This document shows, one piece after another, positions 38,875 through 50,231 of a stretch of DNA of 64,000 nucleotides. Where the stretch lies: contig NZ_WPCU01000004.1 in assembly GCF_009742705.1 (NCBI RefSeq), positions 481,556 through 545,555 on the forward strand. Reading direction: 5' to 3'. The stretch is from Auraticoccus cholistanensis. Lineage in GTDB: Bacteria; Actinomycetota; Actinomycetes; Propionibacteriales; Propionibacteriaceae. A model generated the notes under the pieces. The model was not told the DNA's origin, ran no database searches, and worked only from the letters and a program-made list of their open reading frames with translations. Every line of letters starts with the position of its first letter. Position 1 is the stretch's first letter. Made by a program: the position numbers and the translations under genes.

Positions 38875-39732
38875 ATGGAGCCACTCGTCATCGTCATCGT
38901 CCTCCTGGTGGTGCTGGTCCTGGTCCTCGGGATCGCCGCCGTCGTGATGTACAACGGCTTCGTCAGGTCCCGGAACCTGATCCAGGAGTCCTGGCGCCAG
39001 ATCGACGTCGAGCTCAACCGGCGCTACGAGCTGATCCCCAACCTGGTCGAGACGGTGCGCGCCTACGCCGCCCACGAGCGCAACACGCTGGAGGACGTCA
39101 CCCGGCTGCGCAACCAGGCCCAGTCGGTGGCCAGCCACGAGTCCGGGCTGCCGTCGGCCCAGCGCACCCAGGTCGAGGAGCAGCTCTCCGGGGCCGTCCG
39201 CAACCTGATCGTCAGCGTCGAGGCCTACCCCGAGCTGCGCAGCAACGTGAACTTCCTCGAGCTGCAGAAGCAGCTGACCGAGACCGAGGACCGCATCGCC
39301 GCCGGCCGGCGCTTCTACAACGCCAACGTGCGCGTCTACAACACCAAGATCGACTCGGTGCCCAGCAACCTGGTGGCCAACGCCTTCAAGTTCGAGAAGG
39401 CCGCCTACTTCCAGGTCGACGACCCGGCCGTGCGCCGCGCCCCCGACGTGAGCTTCGGCGAGATCGCCTACCGCGGCGACCAGCCGGGCCGGCCGACCCC
39501 GCCGGCGCAGATGGGCCCCGGCCAGCACCCCGACGCGCTGCCGCAGCCCGGGTCGCAGCAGACGCCCTACCAGCCCCCGCAGCAGCAGCCCTGGCAGCAG
39601 CCGCAGCAGCAGCAGCCCTGGCAGGCGCCGCCGCAGCAGCCCCAGCAGCAGACCTGGCAGCAGCCGGGCCAGTCGACCCCGCCGCAGCAGCCGCCGTCGC
39701 AGGGCGGGTACACCCCGCCGCGCACGCAGTGA
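38875..39732 (+). CDS. LemA family protein with Gln/Pro-rich tail
   Basis: A 285-residue protein. One N-terminal membrane helix (about 4-28) is followed by the LemA helical bundle: NGFVRSRNLIQESWRQIDVE, RYELIPNLVETVRAYAAHE and RRFYNANVRVYNTKID. LemA proteins have unknown biochemical function and often sit near envelope genes. After about residue 200 the chain becomes a long low-complexity tail of Gln, Pro and Trp (repeats like PWQQPQQQ) that the typical family member lacks. Start ATG with AGGAG. Leader of about 60 nt with GC-rich palindromes. Downstream of the class E sortase. Confidence 0.92.
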   Translation: MEPLVIVIVLLVVLVLVLGIAAVVMYNGFVRSRNLIQESWRQIDVELNRRYELIPNLVETVRAYAAHERNTLEDVTRLRNQAQSVASHESGLPSAQRTQVEEQLSGAVRNLIVSVEAYPELRSNVNFLELQKQLTETEDRIAAGRRFYNANVRVYNTKIDSVPSNLVANAFKFEKAAYFQVDDPAVRRAPDVSFGEIAYRGDQPGRPTPPAQMGPGQHPDALPQPGSQQTPYQPPQQQPWQQPQQQQPWQAPPQQPQQQTWQQPGQSTPPQQPPSQGGYTPPRTQ

Positions 39733-39748
39733 CCTGCCGCGCCCGCCG

Positions 39749-40414
39749 GTGAGCCAGCCGCCGCCGGCGGGTGGGGACGTCCCGGAGGAGCCGGGCGAGG
39801 ACGCCGCCGACCTCCCCGGCGTCGGCCCGCACCCGCAGCCCTGGCCCGACGACCCCCGGCTGGACCCGCAGCTGCTCGCGGAGGGGGACCGGCGCAACGT
39901 CGTCGACCGCTACCGCTACTGGCGGCTGGAGGCGGTCGTCGCCGACCTGGACACCCGCCGGGCGCCGCTGCACGTGGCGATCCAGAACTTCCAGCACGAC
40001 TTCAACATCGGCTCGGTGGTGCGCACGGCCAACGCCTTCAACGTCGGCGGGGTGCACGTCGTGGGTCGGCGCCGCTGGAACCGGCGCGGGGCGATGGTGA
40101 CCGACCGCTACCTGCACCTGCACCACCACGCCGACGCCGAGGAGCTGCGGGCCTGGGCCGACCGCTCGGGGCACGTGCTGGTCGGCGTGGACAACATCCC
40201 GGGCTCGGTGCCGCTGGAGGGACGCCGGCTGCCCGAGCGGTGCTGCCTGGTGCTCGGCTCCGAGGGGCCCGGGCTGAACGCGGACATGGTGCGGGCCTGC
40301 GACCTGGTGGTGTCCATCACCCAGTACGGCTCGACCCGCTCCCTCAACGCCGGCGCCGCCGCGGCCATCGCGATGTACGCCTGGTCCAGCAGCTGGCGGC
40401 CTGCACCCGGCTGA
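39749..40414 (+). CDS. TrmH/SpoU family RNA methyltransferase
   Basis: A 221-residue SPOUT methyltransferase that 2'-O-methylates tRNA or rRNA with S-adenosylmethionine. Motif 1 is NIGSVVRTANAFNVGGVHVVG, motif 2 LVLGSEGPGL, and motif 3 the knotted STRSLNAGAAAAIAMYAW, where the usual N-V-A is N-A-G. The first ~55 residues are an acidic, Pro-rich extension not found in the core enzyme. The GTG is weakly supported, 16 bp after the LemA stop. The specific RNA target cannot be assigned. The placement just before fba and purA is typical for actinobacteria. Confidence 0.9.
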   Translation: MSQPPPAGGDVPEEPGEDAADLPGVGPHPQPWPDDPRLDPQLLAEGDRRNVVDRYRYWRLEAVVADLDTRRAPLHVAIQNFQHDFNIGSVVRTANAFNVGGVHVVGRRRWNRRGAMVTDRYLHLHHHADAEELRAWADRSGHVLVGVDNIPGSVPLEGRRLPERCCLVLGSEGPGLNADMVRACDLVVSITQYGSTRSLNAGAAAAIAMYAWSSSWRPAPG

Positions 40415-40427
40415 CTTCGCCCCCTAG

Positions 40428-40457
40428 ACTGGTATCAACTGGACTGATCTGACTGGC
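40428..40457 (+). promoter_or_regulatory. Direct repeats before the GntR gene
   Basis: ACTGG occurs at 40428 and 40438 and again at 40452, between a possible TAGACT -10 (40425-40430) and the ribosome site. The left part, ACTGGT, equals a DasR half-site. Likely an autoregulatory region. Confidence 0.4.
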
Positions 40458-40475
40458 CGAGGGAGGAACCATCTG

Positions 40476-41222
40476 ATGACGGTGAGCGACCTGGCCAGCC
40501 TGCGGGCGCCCACCAAGCGCGCCCAGGTGCGCCACCTCCTCTCCGAGCGGATCACCAACGACCTGCGCCCCGGCGACCCCATCCCGTCGGAGCGGACGCT
40601 GGTCCGCGAGCTCGGCGTGAGCCGGGTGACGGTGCGCCAGGCCATCTCCGACCTGGTGGAGTCCGGCCGGCTGGAGCGGGTGCACGGCAAGGGGACCTTC
40701 GTCTCCGGGCCCCAGGTCAACTCCCGGCTGCACCTGACCTCCTTCTCCCGCGAGATGCGCGCCCGCGGCCTGGTGCCCGAGACCAAGGTCCTGGAGGGGC
40801 GCGAGGAGGACGCCTCCCCGGAGGTGGCCCAGCAGCTGCAGATCCGCCCCCGCGACTCGGTGATCCGGGTGGAGCGGCTGCGGCTGGCCGACGGCACCCC
40901 GATGGCCTACGAGATCGGCTACTACCCCTCGGCCGTCTTCCCCGGGCTGCTGGAGTCCGACCTCAACACCCTCTACGACGTCTTCGCCGCCCGCTACCAG
41001 GTGATCATCACCGCCGGCGACCAGACGGTCCGGGCCGAGGCCGCCGACGCCCACCAGGCGCACGTGCTGGGCACCACCAAGCGCGCCCCGCTGCTGGTGC
41101 AGGAGCGGCTGACCCGGGCGGGGGACCGTCCGATCGAGTTCTCCACCTCCTGGTACCGCGCCGACCGGTACCGCATCCACATGGCGATCCGCCCGCTGGA
41201 GACGCCCAGCTCAGGCGCCTGA
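40476..41222 (+). CDS. GntR family regulator, HutC/DasR type (UTRA domain)
   Basis: A 248-residue regulator. The N-terminal winged helix carries IPSERTLVRELGVSRVTVRQ and the wing GRLERVHGKGTFV. The C-terminal UTRA ligand domain includes VIRVERLRLADGTPMAYEIG and ends in FSTSWYRADRYRI, the standard HutC/NagR layout, whose ligands are often amino-sugar phosphates. ATG start, 11 bases after GGGAGGAA. Half-site-like ACTGGT repeats before its own gene and a near-perfect DasR-type dre site upstream of fba suggest that it controls itself and the aldolase, two genes downstream. Confidence 0.9.
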   Translation: MTVSDLASLRAPTKRAQVRHLLSERITNDLRPGDPIPSERTLVRELGVSRVTVRQAISDLVESGRLERVHGKGTFVSGPQVNSRLHLTSFSREMRARGLVPETKVLEGREEDASPEVAQQLQIRPRDSVIRVERLRLADGTPMAYEIGYYPSAVFPGLLESDLNTLYDVFAARYQVIITAGDQTVRAEAADAHQAHVLGTTKRAPLLVQERLTRAGDRPIEFSTSWYRADRYRIHMAIRPLETPSSGA

Positions 41223-41279
41223 GTCGTCCGGCGCTCGCCGGCCCCCGTGGGTGCTTCGCGGCCGTGGGAGGATGTCGAC

Positions 41280-41813
41280 ATGCACAGCGCCCGGGACTAC
41301 CTGATCGCGGAGTACACCGCGGACCGGGCCGACGAGACCGTGCAGCTGCGCCGGCGCCGGATGATCAGCAGCGCCGTCTCGCTCGGGCTGAGCCTGGTGA
41401 TCTCGCTCGTGTTCTACCTGTGGCGCCGCGAGCAGTTCGAGCAGAACTGGGAGCCGTGGGTGCTGGTCGGCGTGGCCACCGCCCTCAGCCTGCTGCGGCT
41501 GCTGTTCTGGCTCGTCGCCTGGCGCCGCGCGGTGGCCGACCGGGCCCGGGTGGGCGTCGGACCGGCCCTGGTGATCGGGCGCTTCGGGGTCGAGCTGCAC
41601 GGCGTGCGGCTGGACTGGCCGCGGGTGGAGCGCATGCTCATCGGCCCCGGCCGGCTCGGCGCCGGACCCGAGGTGGTCGTCCGCGGGCAGGGCACGGCGC
41701 CGCTGTCGGTGGGGCTGGAGCACCTCGACGTCCGCCCGGCCGCGCTGGAGTCCGCCACCCGCATCTACTCCGGCGGGCAGCGCTCGCTGGACCTCAGCCG
41801 CCTCGACGACTGA
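41280..41813 (+). CDS. Hypothetical two-helix membrane protein
   Basis: A 177-residue protein with a hydrophilic N-terminal helix, two membrane segments (about 30-46 and 58-80, around VSLGLSLVISLVFYLW and LVGVATALSLLRLLFWLVAW) and a small C-terminal PH-like domain (ALVIGRFGVELHGVRLDWPRVERMLI in two overlapping strands). The latter suggests a membrane-associated PH-type fold, but I am not certain. ATG start with GGAGGA eight bases upstream. It lies between the GntR regulator and fba and points the same way. No known family recognised. Confidence 0.7.
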   Translation: MHSARDYLIAEYTADRADETVQLRRRRMISSAVSLGLSLVISLVFYLWRREQFEQNWEPWVLVGVATALSLLRLLFWLVAWRRAVADRARVGVGPALVIGRFGVELHGVRLDWPRVERMLIGPGRLGAGPEVVVRGQGTAPLSVGLEHLDVRPAALESATRIYSGGQRSLDLSRLDD

Positions 41814-41846
41814 CCGTCCGGGCGGCGTCGGGTAGGCCAGTCGACA

Positions 41847-41862
41847 ACTGGTATGTACCACT
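41847..41862. promoter_or_regulatory. DasR-type (dre) operator upstream of fba
   Basis: ACTGGT-ATGT-ACCACT matches the Streptomyces dre consensus A(C/G)TGGTCTAGACCA(C/G)T at all 12 outer positions and differs only in the centre. It lies about 80 bp before the fba start, downstream of the GntR/UTRA gene. Confidence 0.65.
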
Positions 41863-41941
41863 TCTGGGACGGTCGTCCGCGCGGGTCGGGGTTTGCAAGA
41901 CTGTGGGTGTACCGACCGCTGCAGAGAGAGAAGGCTCCTGA

Positions 41942-42967
<1,026 letters not shown>

Positions 42968-42988
42968 GTCCGGAACCCGCAGCACACC

Positions 42989-43020
42989 GGCACCCCCGGA
43001 CGTCCGCGTCCGGGGGTGCC
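42989..43020 (+). terminator. Hairpin terminator after fba
   Basis: A 14-bp perfect stem (42989-43002 GGCACCCCCGGACG pairing with 43007-43020) with a 4-base loop, 22 bases past the fba stop. No T-run. Confidence 0.8.
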
Positions 43021-43084
43021 GTGCGTCCGGGGGTGCCGTGCGTCCGGGGGTGCTGTGCGTCCGGGGGTGCTGGGCGTCCGGGCG
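43004..43084 (+). repeat. Tandem 17-bp repeat of the terminator 3' arm
   Basis: Unit GTGCGTCCGGGGGTGCC, about 4.7 copies. The first copy (43004-43020) forms the 3' arm of the fba terminator. Further copies are at 43021-43037, 43038-43054 and 43055-43071, with a partial copy at 43072-43084, touching the stop of the convergent gene. Confidence 0.92.
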
Positions 43085-45070
43085 TCAGCGACGGTCGAGG
43101 TCGTACCGCAGGGCGTAGACCAGGGCCCAGTCCTGGTCGTTGGCCAGCGGGTCGGCCCGGTGGGCGGGGGAGCCGTTGACGCAGCTGGGGTAGACGAAGG
43201 CGCAGGTCGCCGAGCCGTCGGCGTCGAAGGAGATCAGGTTGGCCCGCAGCACCGCCAGCCCCACCGCGCGCAGCTCGGCCGTCTCCTGCTCGGGCAGCAG
43301 CCCCTCCGGCCAGTCCAGGTAGACCCCTGCCGACAGCACCGACCAGTAGTGCGGAAACACGTCGCCCCAGAGCCGGTCCGCGCCGAACCAGTAGCCGTCC
43401 CAGTGCCGCACCGGGACGTGCTGCAGCCGGGCGTCGGGCTGGTCGGCGGCGAAGGCCCGGAGCCAGCGCAGCCGCTCACGCAGCGCCTCGGCCGGCACGC
43501 GCGCGGGGTCGAGGGCGTGGGCGTGCAGCAGCAGGTCCAGCAGCGGCGCGACCATCGCGTGCTCGTAGTTGACCTCGTGCCGGGGCAGGTCGGTGCCGAG
43601 CTCGAGGAAGGTGAGGGCCTGCTCCAGCAGCAGGGCCGTCAGCTCCTCGGCCTCGGCGGCGCGGCCCTCGCCGCGCAGCCGCTCGGCCAGCCCCCGCACC
43701 ACGCCGCCCACGTCGAAGGCCAGGAACCGCCGGCCCCCGAGGCGGTAGAAGGCGCGGACGACCGCCACGGCCCGGTCGGTCTCGCCGGCCTCCAGCAGCA
43801 GCCGGGCGAACCAGGGGAAGTTGTACAGCCGCGGCTCGCGCCGCCCGTCGACGTCGTCGCGGACCACGCCGTTCTCGGCCAGCACGTGCTCGGTGACGAA
43901 CTGCAGGTAGCCGGCCAGCGCCTCGTCCAGCACGTCGGCGTCCCCCCAGCCGCGGGCGCGGGCCTGCTGCAGCAGCAGCGCGCTGCCCACCCGCTCCCGG
44001 GTCTCCGGCCAGTCCGACCAGGAGGCGTCCAGCACCGTCAGCCCCGACCGGTTGTCGTAGGGGACGAAGGCGTACCGGCGGCTGTCGCCCCGCTCGAGGG
44101 GCCGCTGGCGCTCGACGAGGAAGCGGACCCGGGCCTCGACCAGCTCGCGCAGCGGCGGGTGGGCGTGCAGCGACACCCGGGCGCGGCGGCCGTCCCGCTC
44201 GGCGTCCACCAGCACCGTGCCCGGCCGGTCGGTGCGCACCGGCAGCGGCGTGCGGGTGCGCCAGCCGTCGGCCAGCCCCACCTCGATCGGGGTGCCCACC
44301 TCGGCGCTGACCACGGGGGCCGTGAGCGCGGGCCGGCGGTCGGCGGCGAAGGCGGCCAGGTCGTCGTACCAGGCCAGCCGCCAGCCCAGCCGGAGCGTCG
44401 CACCGGGCTCCAGCTCGACCTCCGGCTGGCCGCCCATCGCGTGCGGGGCGCGGGCGTGGTCGGTGACGTGCAGGTACAGGTGGCCGCGGACGTCGCTGGA
44501 GGTGTTGGCGTCCCGGGAGGTCACCGAGTAGGCCCACAGCTCACCCTCGGTCAGCGTCAGCCCCAGACCGGGGCCGAGGCCGCTCATCGGCACGGCCCAG
44601 ACCCAGGCGTCGGCGCCGCCGGTCCAGACGTGGGCGTGCACCGCGCGGGACAGGGCGTCGGCGGCCGAGCCGTAGAGGTCGCGCCACGGCGTGCTGAGCG
44701 CGAACGAGCCGACGCGCACCGTCGCCGCCGTGGGGTTGCGCAGGGCGAAGGACTCGGTCCACTCCCGGCCCACCCGGCGGGTGGTGGTCAGCTCGAGCGG
44801 ACCCAGCCGGTGCACCAGCTCGACGCCGTCGTCCAGCCAGGTCAGCGCCGCCGGGTGGTCGAAGCGGTGGCCGCGCCCGTCCAGCACCGCGAAGCCCTTG
44901 CCCCAGCGGTGTGCGGCGGTGTGGAAGGACCCCTCGATCCCCGCGGCGCCCTCGACCAGCAGCACCGAGTGCCCGCCCACCGGGTGCCGGACCGCGGCCA
45001 CCGCGCCGTCCGGGCTGATGTCGACCGCGCCGTCGCCGAGCGGGAAGGTCCGTACCGTGTCGTCTCGCAC
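43085..45070 (-). CDS. Putative six-hairpin-type glycosidase
   Basis: A 661-residue cytoplasmic protein, no signal peptide. The N-terminal ~300 residues look like a beta-sandwich (RRVGREWTESFALRNPTAAT, HLYLHVTDHARAPHAMGG) and the remainder like an alpha/alpha barrel with Trp/Tyr/Asp-rich loops (YNFPWFARLLLEAGETD, VRHWDGYWFGADRLWGDVFP). That layout is typical of six-hairpin glycosidases, but I cannot name the GH family or point to the catalytic acids. A carbohydrate-processing role would suit the nearby fba. GTG 45070 is chosen because CAGGAT lies six bases upstream, mirroring the divergent DUF3151 gene. A GTG 18 bp further upstream is also possible. Confidence 0.55.
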   Translation of the reverse strand: MRDDTVRTFPLGDGAVDISPDGAVAAVRHPVGGHSVLLVEGAAGIEGSFHTAAHRWGKGFAVLDGRGHRFDHPAALTWLDDGVELVHRLGPLELTTTRRVGREWTESFALRNPTAATVRVGSFALSTPWRDLYGSAADALSRAVHAHVWTGGADAWVWAVPMSGLGPGLGLTLTEGELWAYSVTSRDANTSSDVRGHLYLHVTDHARAPHAMGGQPEVELEPGATLRLGWRLAWYDDLAAFAADRRPALTAPVVSAEVGTPIEVGLADGWRTRTPLPVRTDRPGTVLVDAERDGRRARVSLHAHPPLRELVEARVRFLVERQRPLERGDSRRYAFVPYDNRSGLTVLDASWSDWPETRERVGSALLLQQARARGWGDADVLDEALAGYLQFVTEHVLAENGVVRDDVDGRREPRLYNFPWFARLLLEAGETDRAVAVVRAFYRLGGRRFLAFDVGGVVRGLAERLRGEGRAAEAEELTALLLEQALTFLELGTDLPRHEVNYEHAMVAPLLDLLLHAHALDPARVPAEALRERLRWLRAFAADQPDARLQHVPVRHWDGYWFGADRLWGDVFPHYWSVLSAGVYLDWPEGLLPEQETAELRAVGLAVLRANLISFDADGSATCAFVYPSCVNGSPAHRADPLANDQDWALVYALRYDLDRR

Positions 45071-45138
45071 CGGGTCATCCTGGCGCACCCGGGCACGTCC
45101 CGGCCGTCCCCGCCGTCGGTGGCTGGCAGGATGAGACC

Positions 45139-45591
45139 GTGAGCGACATCCACCACAACCTGCTGGCCGACGCCGCCCCTGAGACCCGGCTGCCCGACGA
45201 CCCCGCGATGGCCGAGCTGGCCGAACGCGGTCCGGAGGCCTTCCCCGAGGTGCTGCGCGCCCACCCGGAGTCCTCGCTGTGCTGGGCGCTGCTGGCCGAG
45301 GGGGCGCTCAACGCCGGCACCCCGGACGCGGACGTGGCCGCCTACGCCTACGCCCGCACCGGCTACCACCGCGGCCTGGACGCCCTGCGCCGCGCCGGCT
45401 GGAAGGGCAGCGGCCGGGTGCCGTGGGAGCACGAGCCCAACCGCGGCTTCCTGCGGGCGCTGTGGGCCCTGACCGTGGCCGCGCAGCGGATCGGCGACAC
45501 CACCGAGCAGGAGCGCTGCGCGCAGTTCCTGCGGGACTCCTCCGCCACCGGCTTCGAGGAGCTCAGCCGCGCCCGTCCGCTGGCCGGCTGA
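45139..45591 (+). CDS. DUF3151 domain-containing protein
   Basis: A 150-residue soluble protein of the actinobacterial DUF3151 family, function unknown. Landmarks: LPDDPAMAEL near residue 19, HPESSLCWALLAEGAL, YAYARTGYHRGLDALRRAGWKG, PWEHEPNRGFLRALWAL and QFLRDSSATGFEEL. Its placement between fba and purA is conserved in many actinobacteria, which suggests a housekeeping role. The GTG is six bases after CAGGAT, and the divergent glycosidase gene has exactly the same arrangement 69 bp away. Confidence 0.87.
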   Translation: MSDIHHNLLADAAPETRLPDDPAMAELAERGPEAFPEVLRAHPESSLCWALLAEGALNAGTPDADVAAYAYARTGYHRGLDALRRAGWKGSGRVPWEHEPNRGFLRALWALTVAAQRIGDTTEQERCAQFLRDSSATGFEELSRARPLAG

Positions 45592-47190
<1,599 letters not shown>

Positions 47191-47339
47191 CCGGTCTGCC
47201 GACCGGTGCTGCCGACCTCGGTGCTGCCGTCCTCGGGGGAAGTGGTCGCAGACGACGCCGGAACCGCCCGATCGCGCCCGTCGAGGTGTCGTCCGTGACC
47301 AGTTTCCCGCGGGATGAGGGGGCGCGGACGTGGCGGGGA

Positions 47340-47345
47340 TAGGCT
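47340..47345 (+). promoter_or_regulatory. -10 box of leaderless purD
   Basis: TAGGCT eight bases before the GTG of purD. Confidence 0.5.
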
Positions 47346-47353
47346 GCGCCGAC

Positions 47354-48622
47354 GTGACGACGAGCACCGCACAGCACCTGGTCGGCAGCGTCCTGGTGGT
47401 CGGCAACGGAGGACGGGAGCACGCGCTGGCGTGGGCGCTGTCCCGCGATCTGGGCGTCACCGCCGTCCACGTCGCCCCCGGCAACCCCGGCACGGCCGCG
47501 GTGGCCACCAACCACCAGGTCGACCCGTTGGACGGGACGGCCGTGGCCGACCTGGCCGAGCGGCTGGGCGTCGACCTGGTCGTGGTCGGCCCCGAGGCCC
47601 CGCTGGTCGCCGGGGTGGCCGACGCCGTCCGCGAGCGGGGGATCGCCTGCTTCGGACCGGGCCGCGAGGCCGCGCGGCTGGAGGGGTCGAAGGCCTTCGC
47701 CAAGGAGGTGATGGCCGCCGCCGGCGTGCCCACCGCCGCCGCCCGGGTCTGCACCACCGCCGAGCAGGTCGCCGCCGCGCTCGACGAGTTCGGCGCCCCG
47801 TACGTGGTCAAGGACGACGGGCTGGCCGCCGGCAAGGGCGTGATCGTCACCGACGACCGCGAGGCCGCCCTCGCCCACGCCGCCGGCTGCGCCCAGGTGG
47901 TGGTCGAGGAGTACCTCGACGGACCCGAGGTGAGCCTGTTCGCCCTCACCGACGGCCGCACCGTGCTGCCCTTCCAGCCCGCCCAGGACTTCAAGCGGGT
48001 CGGCGACGGCGACACCGGCCCCAACACCGGCGGGATGGGCGCCTACACGCCGCTGCCGTGGGCGCCGGCCGACCTGGTCGAGCAGGTGGTGACCACGGTC
48101 GTCCAGCCCACCGTGGACGAGCTCGCCCGCCGCGGCACCCCCTTCGTCGGGCTGGTCTACGCCGGCCTCGCGCTCACCTCCCGGGGGCTGCGCGTGGTCG
48201 AGTTCAACGCCCGCTTCGGCGACCCCGAGACCCAGCCGCTGCTGACCCGGCTCACCACCCCGCTGGGCGGCGTGCTCAAGGCGGCAGCCACCGGCCGGCT
48301 GGCCGGCCACCCGCCGCTGGAGTGGGGCAGCGGCGCCGCGGTCGCGGTGGTGCTGGCCGCCGACGGCTACCCCGGCTCCCCGCGCCGCGGCGACGTCATC
48401 ACCGGCGCCGAGGGCGAGGGGGTCTTCCACGCCGGCACCGCCCGGGACGCCGAGGGCCGCCTGGTCACCGCCGGCGGGCGGGTGCTCGCCGTGGTGGGCA
48501 CCGGCGACGACCTCACCGCCGCCCGCGAGGCCGCCTACGCCCGGGTGGCCACCATCGACTTCGCCGGCGGCTTCTGCCGCACCGACATCGCGGCCGTGGC
48601 GGCCGCCCAGGAGGACTCGTGA
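47354..48622 (+). CDS. purD: Phosphoribosylamine-glycine ligase (GAR synthetase)
   Basis: A 422-residue ATP-grasp enzyme making GAR from phosphoribosylamine and glycine. The N-domain starts [17 protein letters not shown], the PEAPL substrate loop is [13 protein letters not shown], the ATP-grasp lysine regions are [14 protein letters not shown] and the metal/ATP ligands [13 protein letters not shown]. The GTG at 47354 is preceded by TAGGCT at eight bases and no ribosome site. An in-frame ATG-like start 24 bp upstream is less likely. Overlaps purB by four bases (GTGA), so both are one transcript. Confidence 0.96.
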   Translation: MTTSTAQHLVGSVLVVGNGGREHALAWALSRDLGVTAVHVAPGNPGTAAVATNHQVDPLDGTAVADLAERLGVDLVVVGPEAPLVAGVADAVRERGIACFGPGREAARLEGSKAFAKEVMAAAGVPTAAARVCTTAEQVAAALDEFGAPYVVKDDGLAAGKGVIVTDDREAALAHAAGCAQVVVEEYLDGPEVSLFALTDGRTVLPFQPAQDFKRVGDGDTGPNTGGMGAYTPLPWAPADLVEQVVTTVVQPTVDELARRGTPFVGLVYAGLALTSRGLRVVEFNARFGDPETQPLLTRLTTPLGGVLKAAATGRLAGHPPLEWGSGAAVAVVLAADGYPGSPRRGDVITGAEGEGVFHAGTARDAEGRLVTAGGRVLAVVGTGDDLTAAREAAYARVATIDFAGGFCRTDIAAVAAAQEDS

Positions 48623-50052
48623 GCATCCCCAACGTGCTGGCCACCCGCTACGCCTCGGAGGCGATGCGGCGGATCTGGTCGCCGGAGAACAAGATCGTGG
48701 CCGAGCGTCGGCTGTGGCTGGCCGTGCTGGCGGCCCAGCGCGACCTCGGCGTCGACTTCGGCCGTGACGACCCCGACCGGGTGATCGCCGACTACGAGGC
48801 GGTGCTCGAGCAGGTCGACCTGGCCTCCATCGCCGCCCGCGAGCGGGTGACCAAGCACGACGTCAAGGCCCGCATCGAGGAGTTCAACGCCCTCGCCGGC
48901 CACGAGCACGTCCACAAGGGCATGACCAGCCGCGACCTGACCGAGAACGTCGAGCTGCTGCAGCTGCGGCAGGCGCTGGAGCTGGTGGCCGACCGCTGCG
49001 TCACCACCCTCGTCTCGCTGGCCCGGCTGGCCGCCGAGCACGCCGACCTGGCGATCGCCGGACGCTCGCACAACGTCGCCGCCCAGATCACCACCCTGGG
49101 CAAGCGGTTCGCCACCGCCGCCGACGAGCTGCTGCTCGCCCACCAGCGGGTCCGCGAGCTGCTGGCCCGGCTGCCGCTGCGCGGGGTCAAGGGCCCCGTC
49201 GGCACCAGCCAGGACATGCTCGACCTGCTCGGCGGCGACGAGGGCCGCCTCGCCGAGCTCGAGCAGCGGGTCGCCGACCACCTCGGCTTCGCCGCCGTGC
49301 TCACCAGCACCGGGCAGGTGTACCCGCGCTCCATCGACTACGACGCGGTGACCGCGCTGGCCCAGGTGTGCGCCGCGCCCTCCAACGTGGCCACCAGCAT
49401 CCGGCTGATGGCCGGCCACGAGCTGGTCACCGAGGGCTTCCGTCCCGGCCAGGTCGGCTCCAGCGCCATGCCCCACAAGATGAACACCCGCTCCTGCGAG
49501 CGGGTCAACGGGCTCTCGGTGGTGGTCCGCGGCTACGTGTCGATGGTCGGCGAGCTCGCCGGCGACCAGTGGAACGAGGGGGACGTCTCCTGCTCGGTCG
49601 TGCGCCGGGTCGCGCTGCCCGACGCCTGCTACGCCGTCGACGGGCTGTTCGAGACCTTCCTCACCGTGCTCGGCGACTTCGGCGTCTTCCCGGCGGTGGT
49701 CGAGAACGAGCTGCAGCGCTACCTGCCCTTCCTCACCACCACCAAGGTGCTGATGGCCGCCGTCCGGGCCGGCGTCGGCCGGGAGGTGGCGCACGAGGCG
49801 ATCAAGGAGCACGCGGTCGCCGTCGCCCTGGAGATGCGCGAGCAGGGGCTGGCCGGCAACGACCTGTTCGCCCGGCTCGGCGCCGACCCGCGGATCCCGC
49901 TCGGCGAGGAGGAGCTGCGCGCCCTGCTGCGCGAGCCCCTGGAGCTGTCCGGCGCCGCGGCCACCCAGGTGCGGACGGTGGTGGCGCGGGTGGACGAGCT
50001 GGCCCGGCAGCACCCCGAGGCCGCCGCCTACCGGCCCGGCGACGTCCTCTAG
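48619..50052 (+). CDS. purB: Adenylosuccinate lyase
   Basis: A 477-residue fumarase-superfamily lyase that acts twice in purine synthesis (SAICAR to AICAR, and adenylosuccinate to AMP). The signature flexible loop is GSSAMPHKMN, the catalytic His region HEHVHKGMTSRDLTENV, and the N-terminal block RYASEAMRRIWSPENK. Tetrameric, cytoplasmic. The start GTG overlaps the purD stop by four bases. A nested GC-rich hairpin directly after the stop (50053-50098) probably terminates the purD-purB transcript. Confidence 0.96.
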   Translation: MSIPNVLATRYASEAMRRIWSPENKIVAERRLWLAVLAAQRDLGVDFGRDDPDRVIADYEAVLEQVDLASIAARERVTKHDVKARIEEFNALAGHEHVHKGMTSRDLTENVELLQLRQALELVADRCVTTLVSLARLAAEHADLAIAGRSHNVAAQITTLGKRFATAADELLLAHQRVRELLARLPLRGVKGPVGTSQDMLDLLGGDEGRLAELEQRVADHLGFAAVLTSTGQVYPRSIDYDAVTALAQVCAAPSNVATSIRLMAGHELVTEGFRPGQVGSSAMPHKMNTRSCERVNGLSVVVRGYVSMVGELAGDQWNEGDVSCSVVRRVALPDACYAVDGLFETFLTVLGDFGVFPAVVENELQRYLPFLTTTKVLMAAVRAGVGREVAHEAIKEHAVAVALEMREQGLAGNDLFARLGADPRIPLGEEELRALLREPLELSGAAATQVRTVVARVDELARQHPEAAAYRPGDVL

Positions 50053-50098
50053 CCCCGGACGCCGACCGGCCGCGGCCCTCGGGCCGTCCGGTCCGGGG
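50053..50098 (+). terminator. Nested hairpin after purB
   Basis: Outer arms CCCCGGAC (50053-50060) and GTCCGGGG (50091-50098) enclose an inner CGGCCC / GGGCCG stem (50073-50086). It starts at the base after the stop codon. Confidence 0.55.
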
Positions 50099-50231
50099 AG
50101 CACCCGGTCCCCGGGCCGGGGGAACCCGGAACGGGCCCGTGGATCCGGCCGCAGGGCTGGTGCGGGAGGCCCGGGAGTGGGCACAGTCGAGGTGCACGAG
50201 GGCACCCGGCCCCGGGCACGAGGAGGATCCG

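Noticed and set aside
43004..43084. Possible CRISPR array
   Set aside because: The 17-bp units are directly adjacent with no spacers and no cas genes are near. It is a tandem repeat of a terminator arm.
47191..47353. Riboswitch or terminator between purA and purD
   Set aside because: Only a short ACCGGT self-complementary pair and direct repeats are present. No recognisable purine-riboswitch core, and purD appears leaderless.
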